A stretch of 32,769 nt of DNA from Rhodoferax sp. (GCA_020048895.1 JAIFLV010000106.1:1-32769), one strand, 5' to 3'; positions 8,448 to 16,491 are shown, counted from the first letter of the stretch. Notes: a model not told the origin generated them from the sequence alone. Numbers and translations: made by a program.

Positions 8448-9590
8448 TCAAGGTTTTTCGGTGGATTTCCAGAGCAGGTCCAGGAAATCACCGTTGGCCT
8501 GGGTGAGGCGAATACGCACCGGTAGGTAATCCATTTCCGGGGCGAGCCAGACATCGCCGCGGGTGTCAAACTCGGCAGCGGATTCACGCGTGAATCGTAT
8601 GGCTTTAACCTTGCCGCCAGGCAGATCCAGCATCTCCGTCACACCCACCGCGAAGGCCCACTGTTCAGCATACCGTGGCCCCACCGCCTGAAAGCTAAGC
8701 TTCATTCCGGGGGGGAAACGGTCCGGATCGCCGCCCACAAGAGCGGCCAGTTGCATGAATGCGCTCACCTGGTCCTGCGCATCGGGTTGCAGTGGCACAT
8801 CGGGGGTGTTGGCGCTAAAGGACACTTTGCCTTTGCTGCGCTCGAAATGCGCCGCCACTTCGGAGCGGTACTTGTCGCCAAAGCGAATCGGCGCCAGCCC
8901 CTGCGGCGTGAGTTCGCCCTTGCTGGTTTGCACTTTGGAGCCCAGCAGGAACACGCTGATCTCCAGCCGCGCTTCGTAATTCTTGCTGTCGTGCAGCCAA
9001 AGTAATTCGCCGCTGGCGGAATAGGGGATTCCCTTGATTTCGCCCCTGAGTCCGTATTTCAGCCGCGCGGGGCCGGGCAACAGCAGGTGCCGTGGCGCAG
9101 TAGCAGGCACCGCAGGTGCAGCTTGCGATGCAACCGTCGCGGCAGGAGGGGCGTGGCTCACTGCAGGCACAGACTCCATGTTTGGCGCAGCCGGCGTTGC
9201 GCTGGCCAACTGCACTGTGGCGGTGTCAGATTCGCTTGAATTCGCTATGTTTTCAGTAGCGTCTTGCGCTTGCTGGGTGGGTTCTGGAGCCATTTTCCCC
9301 TGAATTTCTGCGTTGCGGGCAGTGTTACGAGGCGGGGCCGGTAATCGAGGTATTTCGGCGCGGCGGGGCGCAAGCGGCTCCGCCAGCGTGGCTGCTTGGG
9401 GTTGCGGGTTAATTGTGCGCGTACTAAAGGGCCGCACATCGGGCGTTGATGGGGCCAATGCCATGTCGGGCAACAGCGGTGCACCGTGCAAAACCGCACC
9501 GTGTACCAAAACCACAGCCACGCTCAACAACGTCAGCGCGCGCGCGCGACGGCTCAATGATGGGGCGCAGGAACCGGGAGTGTGTGCCAT
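8448..9590 (-). CDS. DUF3108 domain protein with N-terminal membrane anchor
   Basis: A 380-residue protein with a basic N-terminus, one hydrophobic segment (about 17-35, ALTLLSVAVVLVHGAVLHG), a long Pro/Ala/Thr-rich linker (about 40-170) and a C-terminal DUF3108-like domain. The domain begins near LKYGLRGEIKGIPYSASGELLW and ends in WLAPEMDYLPVRIRLTQANGDFLDLLW. The layout resembles TonB-like proteins: inner-membrane anchor, extended periplasmic linker, folded periplasmic domain. DUF3108 proteins are related to lipoprotein- or LolA-like folds, but their role is not established. The ATG at 9590 immediately precedes the anchor; upstream codons in frame are in the divergent promoter gap. The next gene on the same strand is the DUF3567 gene. 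Confidence 0.83.
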   Translation of the reverse strand: MAHTPGSCAPSLSRRARALTLLSVAVVLVHGAVLHGAPLLPDMALAPSTPDVRPFSTRTINPQPQAATLAEPLAPRRAEIPRLPAPPRNTARNAEIQGKMAPEPTQQAQDATENIANSSESDTATVQLASATPAAPNMESVPAVSHAPPAATVASQAAPAVPATAPRHLLLPGPARLKYGLRGEIKGIPYSASGELLWLHDSKNYEARLEISVFLLGSKVQTSKGELTPQGLAPIRFGDKYRSEVAAHFERSKGKVSFSANTPDVPLQPDAQDQVSAFMQLAALVGGDPDRFPPGMKLSFQAVGPRYAEQWAFAVGVTEMLDLPGGKVKAIRFTRESAAEFDTRGDVWLAPEMDYLPVRIRLTQANGDFLDLLWKSTEKP

Positions 9591-9616
9591 GGTGTTGAGG
9601 CAGTTTAATTCAGAGC

Positions 9617-9622
9617 GACAAT
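9617..9622 (+). promoter_or_regulatory. -10-like box before the FAH-family gene
   Basis: GACAAT ends 8 nt before the ATG at 9631 in the 40-bp gap shared with the divergent DUF3108 gene. No Shine-Dalgarno precedes this start. Confidence 0.35.
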
Positions 9623-9630
9623 TCCCTCCC

Positions 9631-10614
9631 ATGAAACTTGCAACATACCGAGACGGATCACGCGATGGCCAACTGCTGGTGGTCTCGCGCGACCTCACCC
9701 AGGCCCACTACGCTTCGCATATCGCCAACCGCATGCAGCAGGTTCTGGACGATTGGAATTACCTGTCGCCCCAATTGCAGGATCTTTCGGATGCCCTCAA
9801 CGCCGGGCGGGCACGCCACGCCTTCACCTTCGACCCACGTCAATGCATGGCACCGCTGCCGCGCGCTTACCAGTGGGTGAATGGCAATGGGTATCCGAGT
9901 CATGGTGAGGTGCTTGCCCGGGCGGCGGGTGTGCCGATCGACCCCGGCAACGATCAGGAGCCGCAGCTGACGCAAGGAAGTGGGGCCAATGTGTGGGGCG
10001 CGATGGACCCCATCACTGGCGCAAGGGACACCATGGGTCTGGACTTTTGCGCCGGGTTGGCCATTGTGACGGGTGACTTGCCGATGGGTTGTGCGGCAGA
10101 CTCGGCGCTGGATGGCGTGCGCCTGATCATGCTGTGCAATGCAGCGCACCTGTACGTTGGTCCCTTGATACTGCAGCGACCCGGCACCGCCTTTAGTCCG
10201 GTGGCCGTCACGCCTGACGAACTGGGCGAAGCCTGGAGCCGAGGGCGTTTGCACGGTCAGTTGCAAGTTACCTGGAATGGTCGCAAGGTGGGCTTGTGTG
10301 ATGCAGGGGCCAACATGCACTTTCATTTTGGTCGGCTGCTCAGCGCGTTAGCGCAAACGCGCCCGGTGCCGGCTGGCAGCATCGTGGGCGCGGGCCCGGT
10401 GAGCAACAAGGCAGTGGAGCGCAAAGGGCGTGCCGAGTGGCCTCAGGGCTATAGCTGCATTGTCGAGAAACGGGCCATGGAAATCCTGCAGGATGGGCAA
10501 CCCAGCACCGATTTTCTGCACCATGGTGATACTGTGCGCATAGAAATGAAGGGTGCTGGCGGAGCCAGTATTTTCGGTGCGATCGAGCAGGAGGTCGTCA
10601 GGAGCAACTCCTGA
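9631..10614 (+). CDS. Fumarylacetoacetate hydrolase-family protein, probably metal-less
   Basis: A 327-residue protein clearly of the FAH family: N-terminal MKLATYRDGSRDGQL, MAPLPRAYQW (73-82), TAFSPVAVTPDELG (186-199), AGSIVGAGPVSN (248-259) and the C-terminal GDTVRIEMKG. Active members bind a divalent metal through Glu-x-Glu in a DFExE motif and an Asp in an NDxxxR motif. Here these read DFCAG (138-142) and NAAHL (170-174), so all three ligands are replaced. The segment after NAAHL also looks about nine residues shorter than in relatives I recall. The reading frame is unbroken and the flanks are conserved. That argues for a pseudoenzyme, or an early stage of decay, rather than a sequencing error. 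The start codon is supported by family alignment. The gene overlaps the convergent lipoprotein gene by 17 bases. Confidence 0.88.
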   Translation: MKLATYRDGSRDGQLLVVSRDLTQAHYASHIANRMQQVLDDWNYLSPQLQDLSDALNAGRARHAFTFDPRQCMAPLPRAYQWVNGNGYPSHGEVLARAAGVPIDPGNDQEPQLTQGSGANVWGAMDPITGARDTMGLDFCAGLAIVTGDLPMGCAADSALDGVRLIMLCNAAHLYVGPLILQRPGTAFSPVAVTPDELGEAWSRGRLHGQLQVTWNGRKVGLCDAGANMHFHFGRLLSALAQTRPVPAGSIVGAGPVSNKAVERKGRAEWPQGYSCIVEKRAMEILQDGQPSTDFLHHGDTVRIEMKGAGGASIFGAIEQEVVRSNS

Positions 10615-10615
10615 C
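10597..10615. terminator. Perfect palindrome holding both stop codons
   Basis: GTCAGGAG-CAA-CTCCTGAC is a perfect 8-bp stem with a 3-nt loop. The TGA of the FAH-family gene lies in the right arm and the TGA of the convergent lipoprotein gene in the left arm, at mirror positions. It could be a two-way terminator or an mRNA 3'-end stabiliser, but no T-run follows on either strand. Confidence 0.55.
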
Positions 10616-11887
10616 CCGAAATTCGACACGACGGTCCAGGGCATCGCGCAGATCATCGGTGCCGGTGCCAATCAGGTTCTCCCGGTACCCCATGCCCAAC
10701 GACTGCAAGCGTGCTGCCAAGGACGGCACGGTGGTCTCCAGCCGCCGCTGAATGGCTGCTGCACGCGCCAGCGAAAGTCGATCGTTTACGCTTTCTGCAC
10801 CCGTGCGGCTGGAGTGCCCCACGACAGAGACACATTGCTTGGAGTTGCCCATTTCTTTGGCCAGAACCCGAAGCCACATCGGGTACGGGCTGCTGATTTT
10901 GGCATCTGCCAGGAAATCGGTCGTTCCGGGTTTGAAGAGAAACTTGAAGGCCAGGCTGTTGGTTCCTAAACCAAGCGCAACAATGCGACCGAAGGCCTGC
11001 TCGGCGGTCTCTGTGCGGCCCAGTTGCATGTTGCTGAGGTACACGCCATTAAGCACCCGAAGTTGTTTGCCGTCCGGACGTGCCTCTGCGGTTTCATAGA
11101 CCCGCAAAGCCTCTTCAAACTGGCCAGCGTCGTACAGTCTGGCCCCATCAGAAATCAGCGCTGAGACGGTGAGACTGGAAACGTAGACTCCATCGGCTTC
11201 GGAACCGGCTTTGGCTTGCGCTGTGCGAAGTTGTCCTTCGACGATGCGGTCGCGTGTGATGGACGGGCTGTCCTGGAAAAACTTGGTGGGGGTGGTATCC
11301 ACGCCTGCGGCGGTGGTTTGGACCGCGGCCTGTGCCAGCACGTACCCCGTGTTCAGATCCGTCAGGGACAGGTTGATACGAAAACGCGCGTCTGTGCTGT
11401 TTGCTTGTTGTGCAAGTGGTGATAGCACGGCTGCCAGCAGAAAACGGCCATTGGGTACACCACTTGCCGTTATTCCGGCACCAGCCAATGCAGACACATC
11501 AAACTGGGGAAACCGGGCTGTAGCGCGTCCCAGTAGCCGCGCATCGAGCACGCGGGTGGCCAGCGTCTGCTGCCCGGTGATGCTGTCAAGGGCCACGTCT
11601 ACGACGATTTTGATCTTGGGTGGAACCTCACGTTGCAGCACTGCTTCGACGGCACTTTTGGCGGGTGGCTGGAATTCCGGCAGGCGTTGCGCCTGCACAA
11701 GCAAGTCATCTACCGCGTAGTCAATCGCGGTATCAAAAGCCACTGCTGCACTGGGTGCTGCGGGTCGTTCCGGTAACGCCGGTGGGGGAGCGGCGCAGGA
11801 GACCAGAAGGCCAGCCATGCCGACGACAAGAACCAGGGATCGCAGGTACGCAAGGGCGCAGAGAGAGGGCGGTAGTCCCGATTTCAT
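10598..11887 (-). CDS. OmpA-domain lipoprotein
   Basis: A 429-residue probable outer-membrane lipoprotein. The signal peptide ends in LVSC (lipobox, Cys31), followed by a Pro/Ala linker. The middle part (about 60-290) has a lipoprotein-like domain and a short TPR-like stretch (LYDAGQFEEALRVYETAE). The C-terminal 100 residues are an OmpA-like peptidoglycan-binding domain: VVGHSSRTGAESVNDRLSLARA, GMGYRENLIGTGTDDLRDALDRRVEFR. The chosen ATG overlaps the cyclase stop as ATGA, indicating translational coupling; an ATG 6 bases earlier is possible. It is probably the cell-wall partner of the cyclase. The 3' end overlaps the convergent FAH-family gene inside a palindrome. Confidence 0.87.
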   Translation of the reverse strand: MKSGLPPSLCALAYLRSLVLVVGMAGLLVSCAAPPPALPERPAAPSAAVAFDTAIDYAVDDLLVQAQRLPEFQPPAKSAVEAVLQREVPPKIKIVVDVALDSITGQQTLATRVLDARLLGRATARFPQFDVSALAGAGITASGVPNGRFLLAAVLSPLAQQANSTDARFRINLSLTDLNTGYVLAQAAVQTTAAGVDTTPTKFFQDSPSITRDRIVEGQLRTAQAKAGSEADGVYVSSLTVSALISDGARLYDAGQFEEALRVYETAEARPDGKQLRVLNGVYLSNMQLGRTETAEQAFGRIVALGLGTNSLAFKFLFKPGTTDFLADAKISSPYPMWLRVLAKEMGNSKQCVSVVGHSSRTGAESVNDRLSLARAAAIQRRLETTVPSLAARLQSLGMGYRENLIGTGTDDLRDALDRRVEFRVRSCS

Positions 11888-13179
11888 TGGCATGAGGTCA
11901 CCATTTCGTGTTGTTCCTGGGGGGTTAAAGGTTCACCCGAGCCGGCTCTTTGAAGCAGGCTCGTGCACCGCGGATTCGATACAGCAGTGTCCGTATGGGG
12001 TTTTCCAGTCTTTTCGGTTCTTGCCGGGGGAGACTTTTTTATCTGCATCGGGAATGTTTCAGCCCCCGGTGCGACCTTTGGTGAGGCTGGTGGCAATGCT
12101 GCTGTCGCTGAAGCCGGCGTGCTGGGGATGTTGACGGATGTCGCAGGCATAGCAGATGGCTCCGGTTGCGCGACCACTGGCGCACGCGGCGTTGCAACCG
12201 TGTCCTGTGACCTGGTCCGCTCCAGCGTTCCAACGTCCAGCCAGGCACCGCCGAGCATGACAAGACCGACAACAAATGACAACCACGTTACCGGCTTGTG
12301 CTGCAATAGGTTCGCCAGGCGTACGTGCCGCCTGGAAAACAACCGCCCGGGCGGCCTTGAAAACCACCACGCTGCGAGCCCCATCAAAAGCGACAGCATC
12401 AGGAGACCAACGCCGGTATATTCCAGCGCACGGGTGGGGTCGGCGATTTTGCCAATGTTGCTGATGTAAAACGTGATCGAAAACAGCAACGCATTGACTG
12501 GAATGAACCATTGGCGGATAAAGTCGTTGGTCTGTGAGAATCCGCTAGGCTTGGGCGTTGGTAGCTCTGTAACCGCCGGTTTCTTGCCAAACATGTGAAG
12601 TACTTCCAGCGCCAGTTTTTCGAACGGCACCTGAATGAAGTTCAGTGCGAACAACTCATACGATCGACCATGCTTGTCATCTCCCGATCCCGAGACGGAA
12701 AACAGTCGGGCATAGTCGGTATCGAGATGGTCGAATGCATCAAAAAAGCTGCGTGAGGCCAGAATTTGCCCTGGCGCAGCGAGATCCTGAATGCGTTTTG
12801 CTGCATTGATTCCGTCGCCCACATAGTTTGTGCGCCCTTCCACGTCGGGGACTTCTTTCACGGTGCCGATGTGTAAACCCACCCGCAATCGCAGGCGCGG
12901 AAGCGCATCGACTTCGTTGCCCTGACCACATGATTGCCATAGCGCGAGCGCCGTATATAGCGCGAGTTCCGGGGTTCCCCAAAATGCGACATAGCAGCCA
13001 TCGCCCGTATCGCGTAGAAGATATTCGACTGCCGGAATGGGCGCCAGCGCAGTATTGAGTCGCTCGATCAGAACCGCCTTGATCTGATGTTGCGCAGTGG
13101 TCGACTCCTTGGAGAAAGCCACCAGATCCATGAACAGGAAGCTGACAAGCTGGGTACGCACATGAACGGGACTAGACAC
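11884..13179 (-). CDS. Class III adenylate/guanylate cyclase with C-terminal membrane region
   Basis: The N-terminal class III cyclase domain (about 10-180) has the two metal Asp residues (FLFMDLVAFS; DTGDGCY) and the transition-state Asn and Arg in GDGINAAKRI. The purine-specifying Lys position before GDG is Arg (LLRDTGDG), so ATP versus GTP use is unclear. Three hydrophobic segments follow (about 225-244, 256-273, 298-314), then a Pro/Ala/Thr-rich tail ending in a Cys-containing segment (RCTSLLQRAGSGEPLTPQEQ ... SC). Three crossings would put that tail in the periplasm. The order catalytic-then-membrane is less common than the reverse. Start: no ATG is present; GTG at 13179 lies 9 bases after AAAGG, and TTG at 13188 is the alternative. 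The stop overlaps the OmpA-lipoprotein start. Confidence 0.87.
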   Translation of the reverse strand: MSSPVHVRTQLVSFLFMDLVAFSKESTTAQHQIKAVLIERLNTALAPIPAVEYLLRDTGDGCYVAFWGTPELALYTALALWQSCGQGNEVDALPRLRLRVGLHIGTVKEVPDVEGRTNYVGDGINAAKRIQDLAAPGQILASRSFFDAFDHLDTDYARLFSVSGSGDDKHGRSYELFALNFIQVPFEKLALEVLHMFGKKPAVTELPTPKPSGFSQTNDFIRQWFIPVNALLFSITFYISNIGKIADPTRALEYTGVGLLMLSLLMGLAAWWFSRPPGRLFSRRHVRLANLLQHKPVTWLSFVVGLVMLGGAWLDVGTLERTRSQDTVATPRAPVVAQPEPSAMPATSVNIPSTPASATAALPPASPKVAPGAETFPMQIKKSPPARTEKTGKPHTDTAVSNPRCTSLLQRAGSGEPLTPQEQHEMVTSCQ

Positions 13180-13263
13180 AGAATCCAACCTTTGTACAAG
13201 GACTGCGGCGCGAACCGAGGGCGGTGCAGAAATGAGTCGACTTGCCTCTAAGTCTATTCCAAG

Positions 13264-13875
13264 TCAGGGCGAGCCCTTTATCAACTGCTGCGCAAACACC
13301 TTGAAGCCGCGCAGCATCATCTCGATTGCCACCGACACCAGCACCAGTCCCATCAGGCGCTCCATCGCAACCACCAGGCGCGTGCCGATGACACGCTGAA
13401 CCCGCTCGGCCGATACCAGCACAACGGCACTTACGAGCATGGTGACGCACAGCGCGCCGATCCATTCCATGCGCCGTTCCGGCTGTTGTGACACCAGCAA
13501 CAGCACCGTGGCCAGCGCCGAGGGGCCGGCAATGGCCGGCACCGCGAGCGGCACGATCAGGGGCTCTGCGACGAGCTCTTCGACATGGCTGGCCGGGGGC
13601 GGAAACACCATGCGCAGGGCAATCAGAAACAAAATCACACCACCACCAATCTGCAGGGATAACTCGCTGAGGTTCATCACCCGCAGGAAACTCTCACCAA
13701 CAAACATGAAGGTCAGCAACAGTGCAAACGCGATCAGGATTTCCCGCAGGATGACGCGCGCGCGACGCTCTGGTGCCACATGCTTGAGCGCGTTGGCGAA
13801 GATCGGGATATTGCCTATTGGGTCGGTAATGAGTACCAGAAGAATGGTGGCCGAAAGAAAGGTGTAGTGCATCAT
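13264..13875 (-). CDS. MarC-family (UPF0056) integral membrane protein
   Basis: A 203-residue membrane protein with about six hydrophobic segments. ITDPIGNIPIFANAL near the N-terminus and VPLAVPAIAGPSALATVLLL in the middle are the MarC-family signatures. The family was once linked to antibiotic resistance through the mar locus, but that link has not held up and its substrate is unknown. Two adjacent ATGs (13875 and 13872) could serve as start. It lies 24 bases after the DUF3617 gene and 84 bases before the cyclase, all on the same strand. Confidence 0.92.
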   Translation of the reverse strand: MMHYTFLSATILLVLITDPIGNIPIFANALKHVAPERRARVILREILIAFALLLTFMFVGESFLRVMNLSELSLQIGGGVILFLIALRMVFPPPASHVEELVAEPLIVPLAVPAIAGPSALATVLLLVSQQPERRMEWIGALCVTMLVSAVVLVSAERVQRVIGTRLVVAMERLMGLVLVSVAIEMMLRGFKVFAQQLIKGSP

Positions 13876-13899
13876 GTCCAGGAGCCGTCCGCGTGCCTG

Positions 13900-14442
13900 T
13901 TACTTCACTGCCGCTGGCAGGGGTTTCACCGCGCCGCAGTCTGCTTTCAGCCAACGCCCTGAAGACTGCATTTCCGTTTTTTGCGCGTTCACCCTGGTGA
14001 CCATTGTTGTGCTGTAGGCCTCGGGGCTGGTGAACGTGAACTGTCCTTCCCCACTGCTGGGTGGTTTGGTGCAGACAAATGAGAATTTCATCGTATTTCC
14101 GCTACGCTGGCCGTAGGTGTGTTTGCAGTCGCCCTGCTGACTCGGCATGTCGTTACGGTCGACCATCTCCTTGGTCATGCAGATTTTCATGGTGAGGCCG
14201 CCACCGGCTCCCGCGCCAAGTTGCACACCCTGCTGGGCCATCATGGTTTCCATCATCTTGCGCTGCTCCGGGGGCAGATTTTGCAGCTCTTTCATTGCCT
14301 TGGCCATTTCGTCATTCTTCGGCCCACCGCCGCCCTGCATCTGGGTGGCTATTTCCCAGAGGCCTGGTTTGAGATTCTGGGCATGGGCTGCAACAGAGCA
14401 AAGAACAAGCAGCACGGCAACGGTTTGATGTGATGATTTCAT
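13900..14442 (-). CDS. DUF3617 secreted protein
   Basis: A 180-residue protein with a clear signal peptide (cleavage probably after AHA, residue 21) followed directly by NLKPGLWEIATQM, the DUF3617 opening. A Met/Gln/Gly-rich segment (PPEQRKMMETMMAQQG) follows, then a Cys-containing core (KICMTKEM, GDCKHTY, FVCTKPP). It ends in SGRWLKADCG. DUF3617 proteins are periplasmic and uncharacterised. A strong GGAAGGGAAG ribosome site precedes the ATG. It heads the minus-strand run DUF3617-MarC-cyclase-lipoprotein and is divergent from the PhaM-like gene. Confidence 0.88.
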   Translation of the reverse strand: MKSSHQTVAVLLVLCSVAAHAQNLKPGLWEIATQMQGGGGPKNDEMAKAMKELQNLPPEQRKMMETMMAQQGVQLGAGAGGGLTMKICMTKEMVDRNDMPSQQGDCKHTYGQRSGNTMKFSFVCTKPPSSGEGQFTFTSPEAYSTTMVTRVNAQKTEMQSSGRWLKADCGAVKPLPAAVK

Positions 14443-14481
14443 GACTTCCCTTCCGACTTGACAAGTGGACGCCGCGTCACT

Positions 14482-14511
14482 TTACACCGGTGTTGCCCCG
14501 TTGTGGTGTAA
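14482..14511. promoter_or_regulatory. Spaced inverted repeat, possible operator
   Basis: TTACACC and GGTGTAA stand 16 bases apart in the gap between the divergent DUF3617 and PhaM-like genes. The perfect 7-bp arms suit a dimeric regulator. No regulator gene is adjacent, so this is only a candidate. Confidence 0.3.
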
Positions 14512-14553
14512 GCTGTGTGCGACAGTGATCCTCTTAGCCTTTTTGGAGACACC

Positions 14554-15228
14554 ATGAGCGATGCAGACAATGCAGGTTTCGGCAAGTTCGTGCCCGGTTT
14601 TGATTTTCTACAGAATCTCGCCAAGGGTGCAACCACCAATATTCCGCAAATGCCCAACCTGAGCAACTGGGTGGCACCGACCCTGAATGTGGAAGAACTG
14701 GAAAAGCGCATCGACGAACTCAAAGCGGTGCATTTCTGGCTGGAGCAAAACTCGCGGGCCCTGGGCGCCACCATCCAGGCGCTGGAGGTGCAGAAGATGA
14801 CCCTGGCTACGCTCAAGGGCATGAACTTCAATATTGGTGATGTTGCCAACGCACTCAAACTCAAAGCGGCAGATTCGGTCTACTCGGGCGTCAAGAGCGT
14901 GACCGAGAAAGCCGCCAGCACGGCCAAAACCATTTCTGACGTTGCCACTGGCCACAAGTCGCCACCCAAAGAGTCCAAGACTGCCAAGGCAACATCCACC
15001 GTAGCGGGTCTGGTAGACCCTCTGAATCTGTGGGGTTCGCTGACCCAGCAGTTCCAGCAGATCGCTGCGAATGCCATGAAGGAAGCCACCACCAAGACAG
15101 CAGTGGATGTGACCAAAAACATGGCCACCGGGTTGGCCAAAGAGGCTGTCAAGTCGGCCAAGGCCACGGCCAAGCGCAGTTCTGCCGGCGGTCGCAGTAC
15201 GGCCAAGAAGGCATCGTCCAGCCGTTGA
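14554..15228 (+). CDS. phaM: PhaM-like polyhydroxyalkanoate granule regulatory protein
   Basis: PhaM of Ralstonia eutropha activates PHB synthase PhaC1, sits on granules and ties them to the nucleoid. This 224-residue protein has the typical N-terminal core: GFDFLQNLAKG, then VAPTLNVEELEKRIDELKAV, HFWLEQNSRALGATIQALEV and MTLATLKGMN. An Ala/Lys/Ser-rich C-terminus (about 195-224) follows, like the DNA-binding tail of PhaM. A second helical patch (DPLNLWGSLTQQFQQIAANAMK) lies before the tail. GGAG stands 5 bases before the ATG at 14554. No PHA synthesis genes are in the window. A FIST gene follows closely and may overlap this gene. Confidence 0.85.
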   Translation: MSDADNAGFGKFVPGFDFLQNLAKGATTNIPQMPNLSNWVAPTLNVEELEKRIDELKAVHFWLEQNSRALGATIQALEVQKMTLATLKGMNFNIGDVANALKLKAADSVYSGVKSVTEKAASTAKTISDVATGHKSPPKESKTAKATSTVAGLVDPLNLWGSLTQQFQQIAANAMKEATTKTAVDVTKNMATGLAKEAVKSAKATAKRSSAGGRSTAKKASSSR

Positions 15229-15251
15229 GCCTGTTTCCCTGCGCACACGCC

Positions 15252-16442
15252 ATGGCCCCGCAGTGGCCGATGGCCGCTGCATTGGTGCTGGCGCAGTTGC
15301 GCGCGCAAATGACCTCGGGCAGCTATGCCAGAGCCCCCACCCTGGGGCTGCTCTATATCACCGACCACTTTGCACAGGCCGCCCCCGAAATTCTTGAATA
15401 CCTGCAGGCCGAGTTGCCGCTGGTGACGGACTGGTCGGGCAGCGTCGGTGTCGGCATCGTTGCCAGTAATGTGGAGTATTGGGACGAACCCGCGCTGGCG
15501 CTGATGCTGCTGGACATTCCCCCCGATCAATATCGTGTGTTCTCCGGCGTGGCGCCGCTGGGCCTGGGGTTTGACGCCCACACAGCCTTGGTCCATGCCG
15601 ATGGCCAGACGCTGGATCTGGCCGGCCTGATCGAAGAAATGGCAGACCGCACCGACGCGGGCTATGTATTCGGTGGCGTCGCGTCCAGCCGGGCAACCAG
15701 TGTGCACTTTGCGGTTGGCGGCAACGGCAACATCAGCGGACAGGGCGCTGCCAGCGGCGTTTTCAGCGGCGGCTTGAGTGGCGTGGCATTTGGTGCTGAC
15801 GTGCCCCTGGTGTCGCGTGTGACGCAGGGCTGCACGCCGGTGTCGCGCGTCCACACCGTCACCGCGTCGGACCAGAATGTGGTGGTGGAGCTCGATGGTG
15901 TGGCTGCGCTCGACGCCATGCTGGACGACCTGCACATTTCCCTGGACCAGCCGCGCGAAGCACTGGAAGTGGTGCGCGCCACCTTGGTCGGCTTGCAGCA
16001 GTCCAGAGCCCGTGCCGGGGATACGTCGACCATCAAACGCACCGGGAATTTTGGCGACGATGTGGTGGTGCGCCACATCATCGGACTCGATCCTGCGCGC
16101 CGCGGCGTTGCCGTGACCGATCGGGTTGAAAAAGGCGATGAGCTGGTGTTTTGCCGCCGCAATGTGCAGGCTGCGCGGGCCGACCTCACCCGCATCTGCT
16201 CTGAACTGCGTGAGGAACTGGCGTCTTCCGAGGGCGGGACGGATAAAACCATCGTCGGTGCCATTTACGTGAGTTGCACCGGGCGTGGCGGTGCTCACTT
16301 TGGCGGCCCCAGCGCAGAAATGCACATCGTGCGCCGGGCCCTGGGCGACGTTCCCCTGGTGGGTTTTTTCGCCGCTGGCGAGATCGCCCGCAACCACCTC
16401 TACGGCTACACCGGTGTGCTGACCATTTTTACAAGCAAATAG
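15252..16442 (+). CDS. FIST N- and C-domain protein
   Basis: A 396-residue FIST protein: a FIST N-domain (about 30-200, with TLGLLYITDHFAQAA and GVGIVASNVEYW) and a FIST C-domain ending in VGAIYVSCTGRGGAHFGGPS and PLVGFFAAGEIA. FIST domains are thought to sense small ligands such as amino acids and are often tied to signalling proteins; this one has no output domain. The start is uncertain. The ATG at 15252 has no ribosome site. A TTG at 15225 overlaps the phaM stop as TTGA and would add SLFPCAHA, which resembles the N-termini of relatives as I recall them. A hairpin follows, before convergent tgt. Confidence 0.86.
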   Translation: MAPQWPMAAALVLAQLRAQMTSGSYARAPTLGLLYITDHFAQAAPEILEYLQAELPLVTDWSGSVGVGIVASNVEYWDEPALALMLLDIPPDQYRVFSGVAPLGLGFDAHTALVHADGQTLDLAGLIEEMADRTDAGYVFGGVASSRATSVHFAVGGNGNISGQGAASGVFSGGLSGVAFGADVPLVSRVTQGCTPVSRVHTVTASDQNVVVELDGVAALDAMLDDLHISLDQPREALEVVRATLVGLQQSRARAGDTSTIKRTGNFGDDVVVRHIIGLDPARRGVAVTDRVEKGDELVFCRRNVQAARADLTRICSELREELASSEGGTDKTIVGAIYVSCTGRGGAHFGGPSAEMHIVRRALGDVPLVGFFAAGEIARNHLYGYTGVLTIFTSK

Positions 16443-16474
16443 TGCCTGCAGCGCCCGTAAATAAAGCGTGGGAA

Positions 16475-16491
16475 GCTACAAACGTTGTAGC
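16475..16491. terminator. Perfect hairpin between FIST gene and tgt
   Basis: GCTACAA-ACG-TTGTAGC is a perfect 7-bp stem with a 3-nt loop, flanked by GAA on the left and a short AGTTTC on the right. It sits in the 58-bp gap between convergent genes, as expected for a shared terminator, though T-runs are short. Confidence 0.5.

Noticed and set aside
14880-16397. A 505-codon minus-strand open frame
   Set aside because: Antisense to the FIST gene and the end of the PhaM-like gene; both real genes show clear family motifs.
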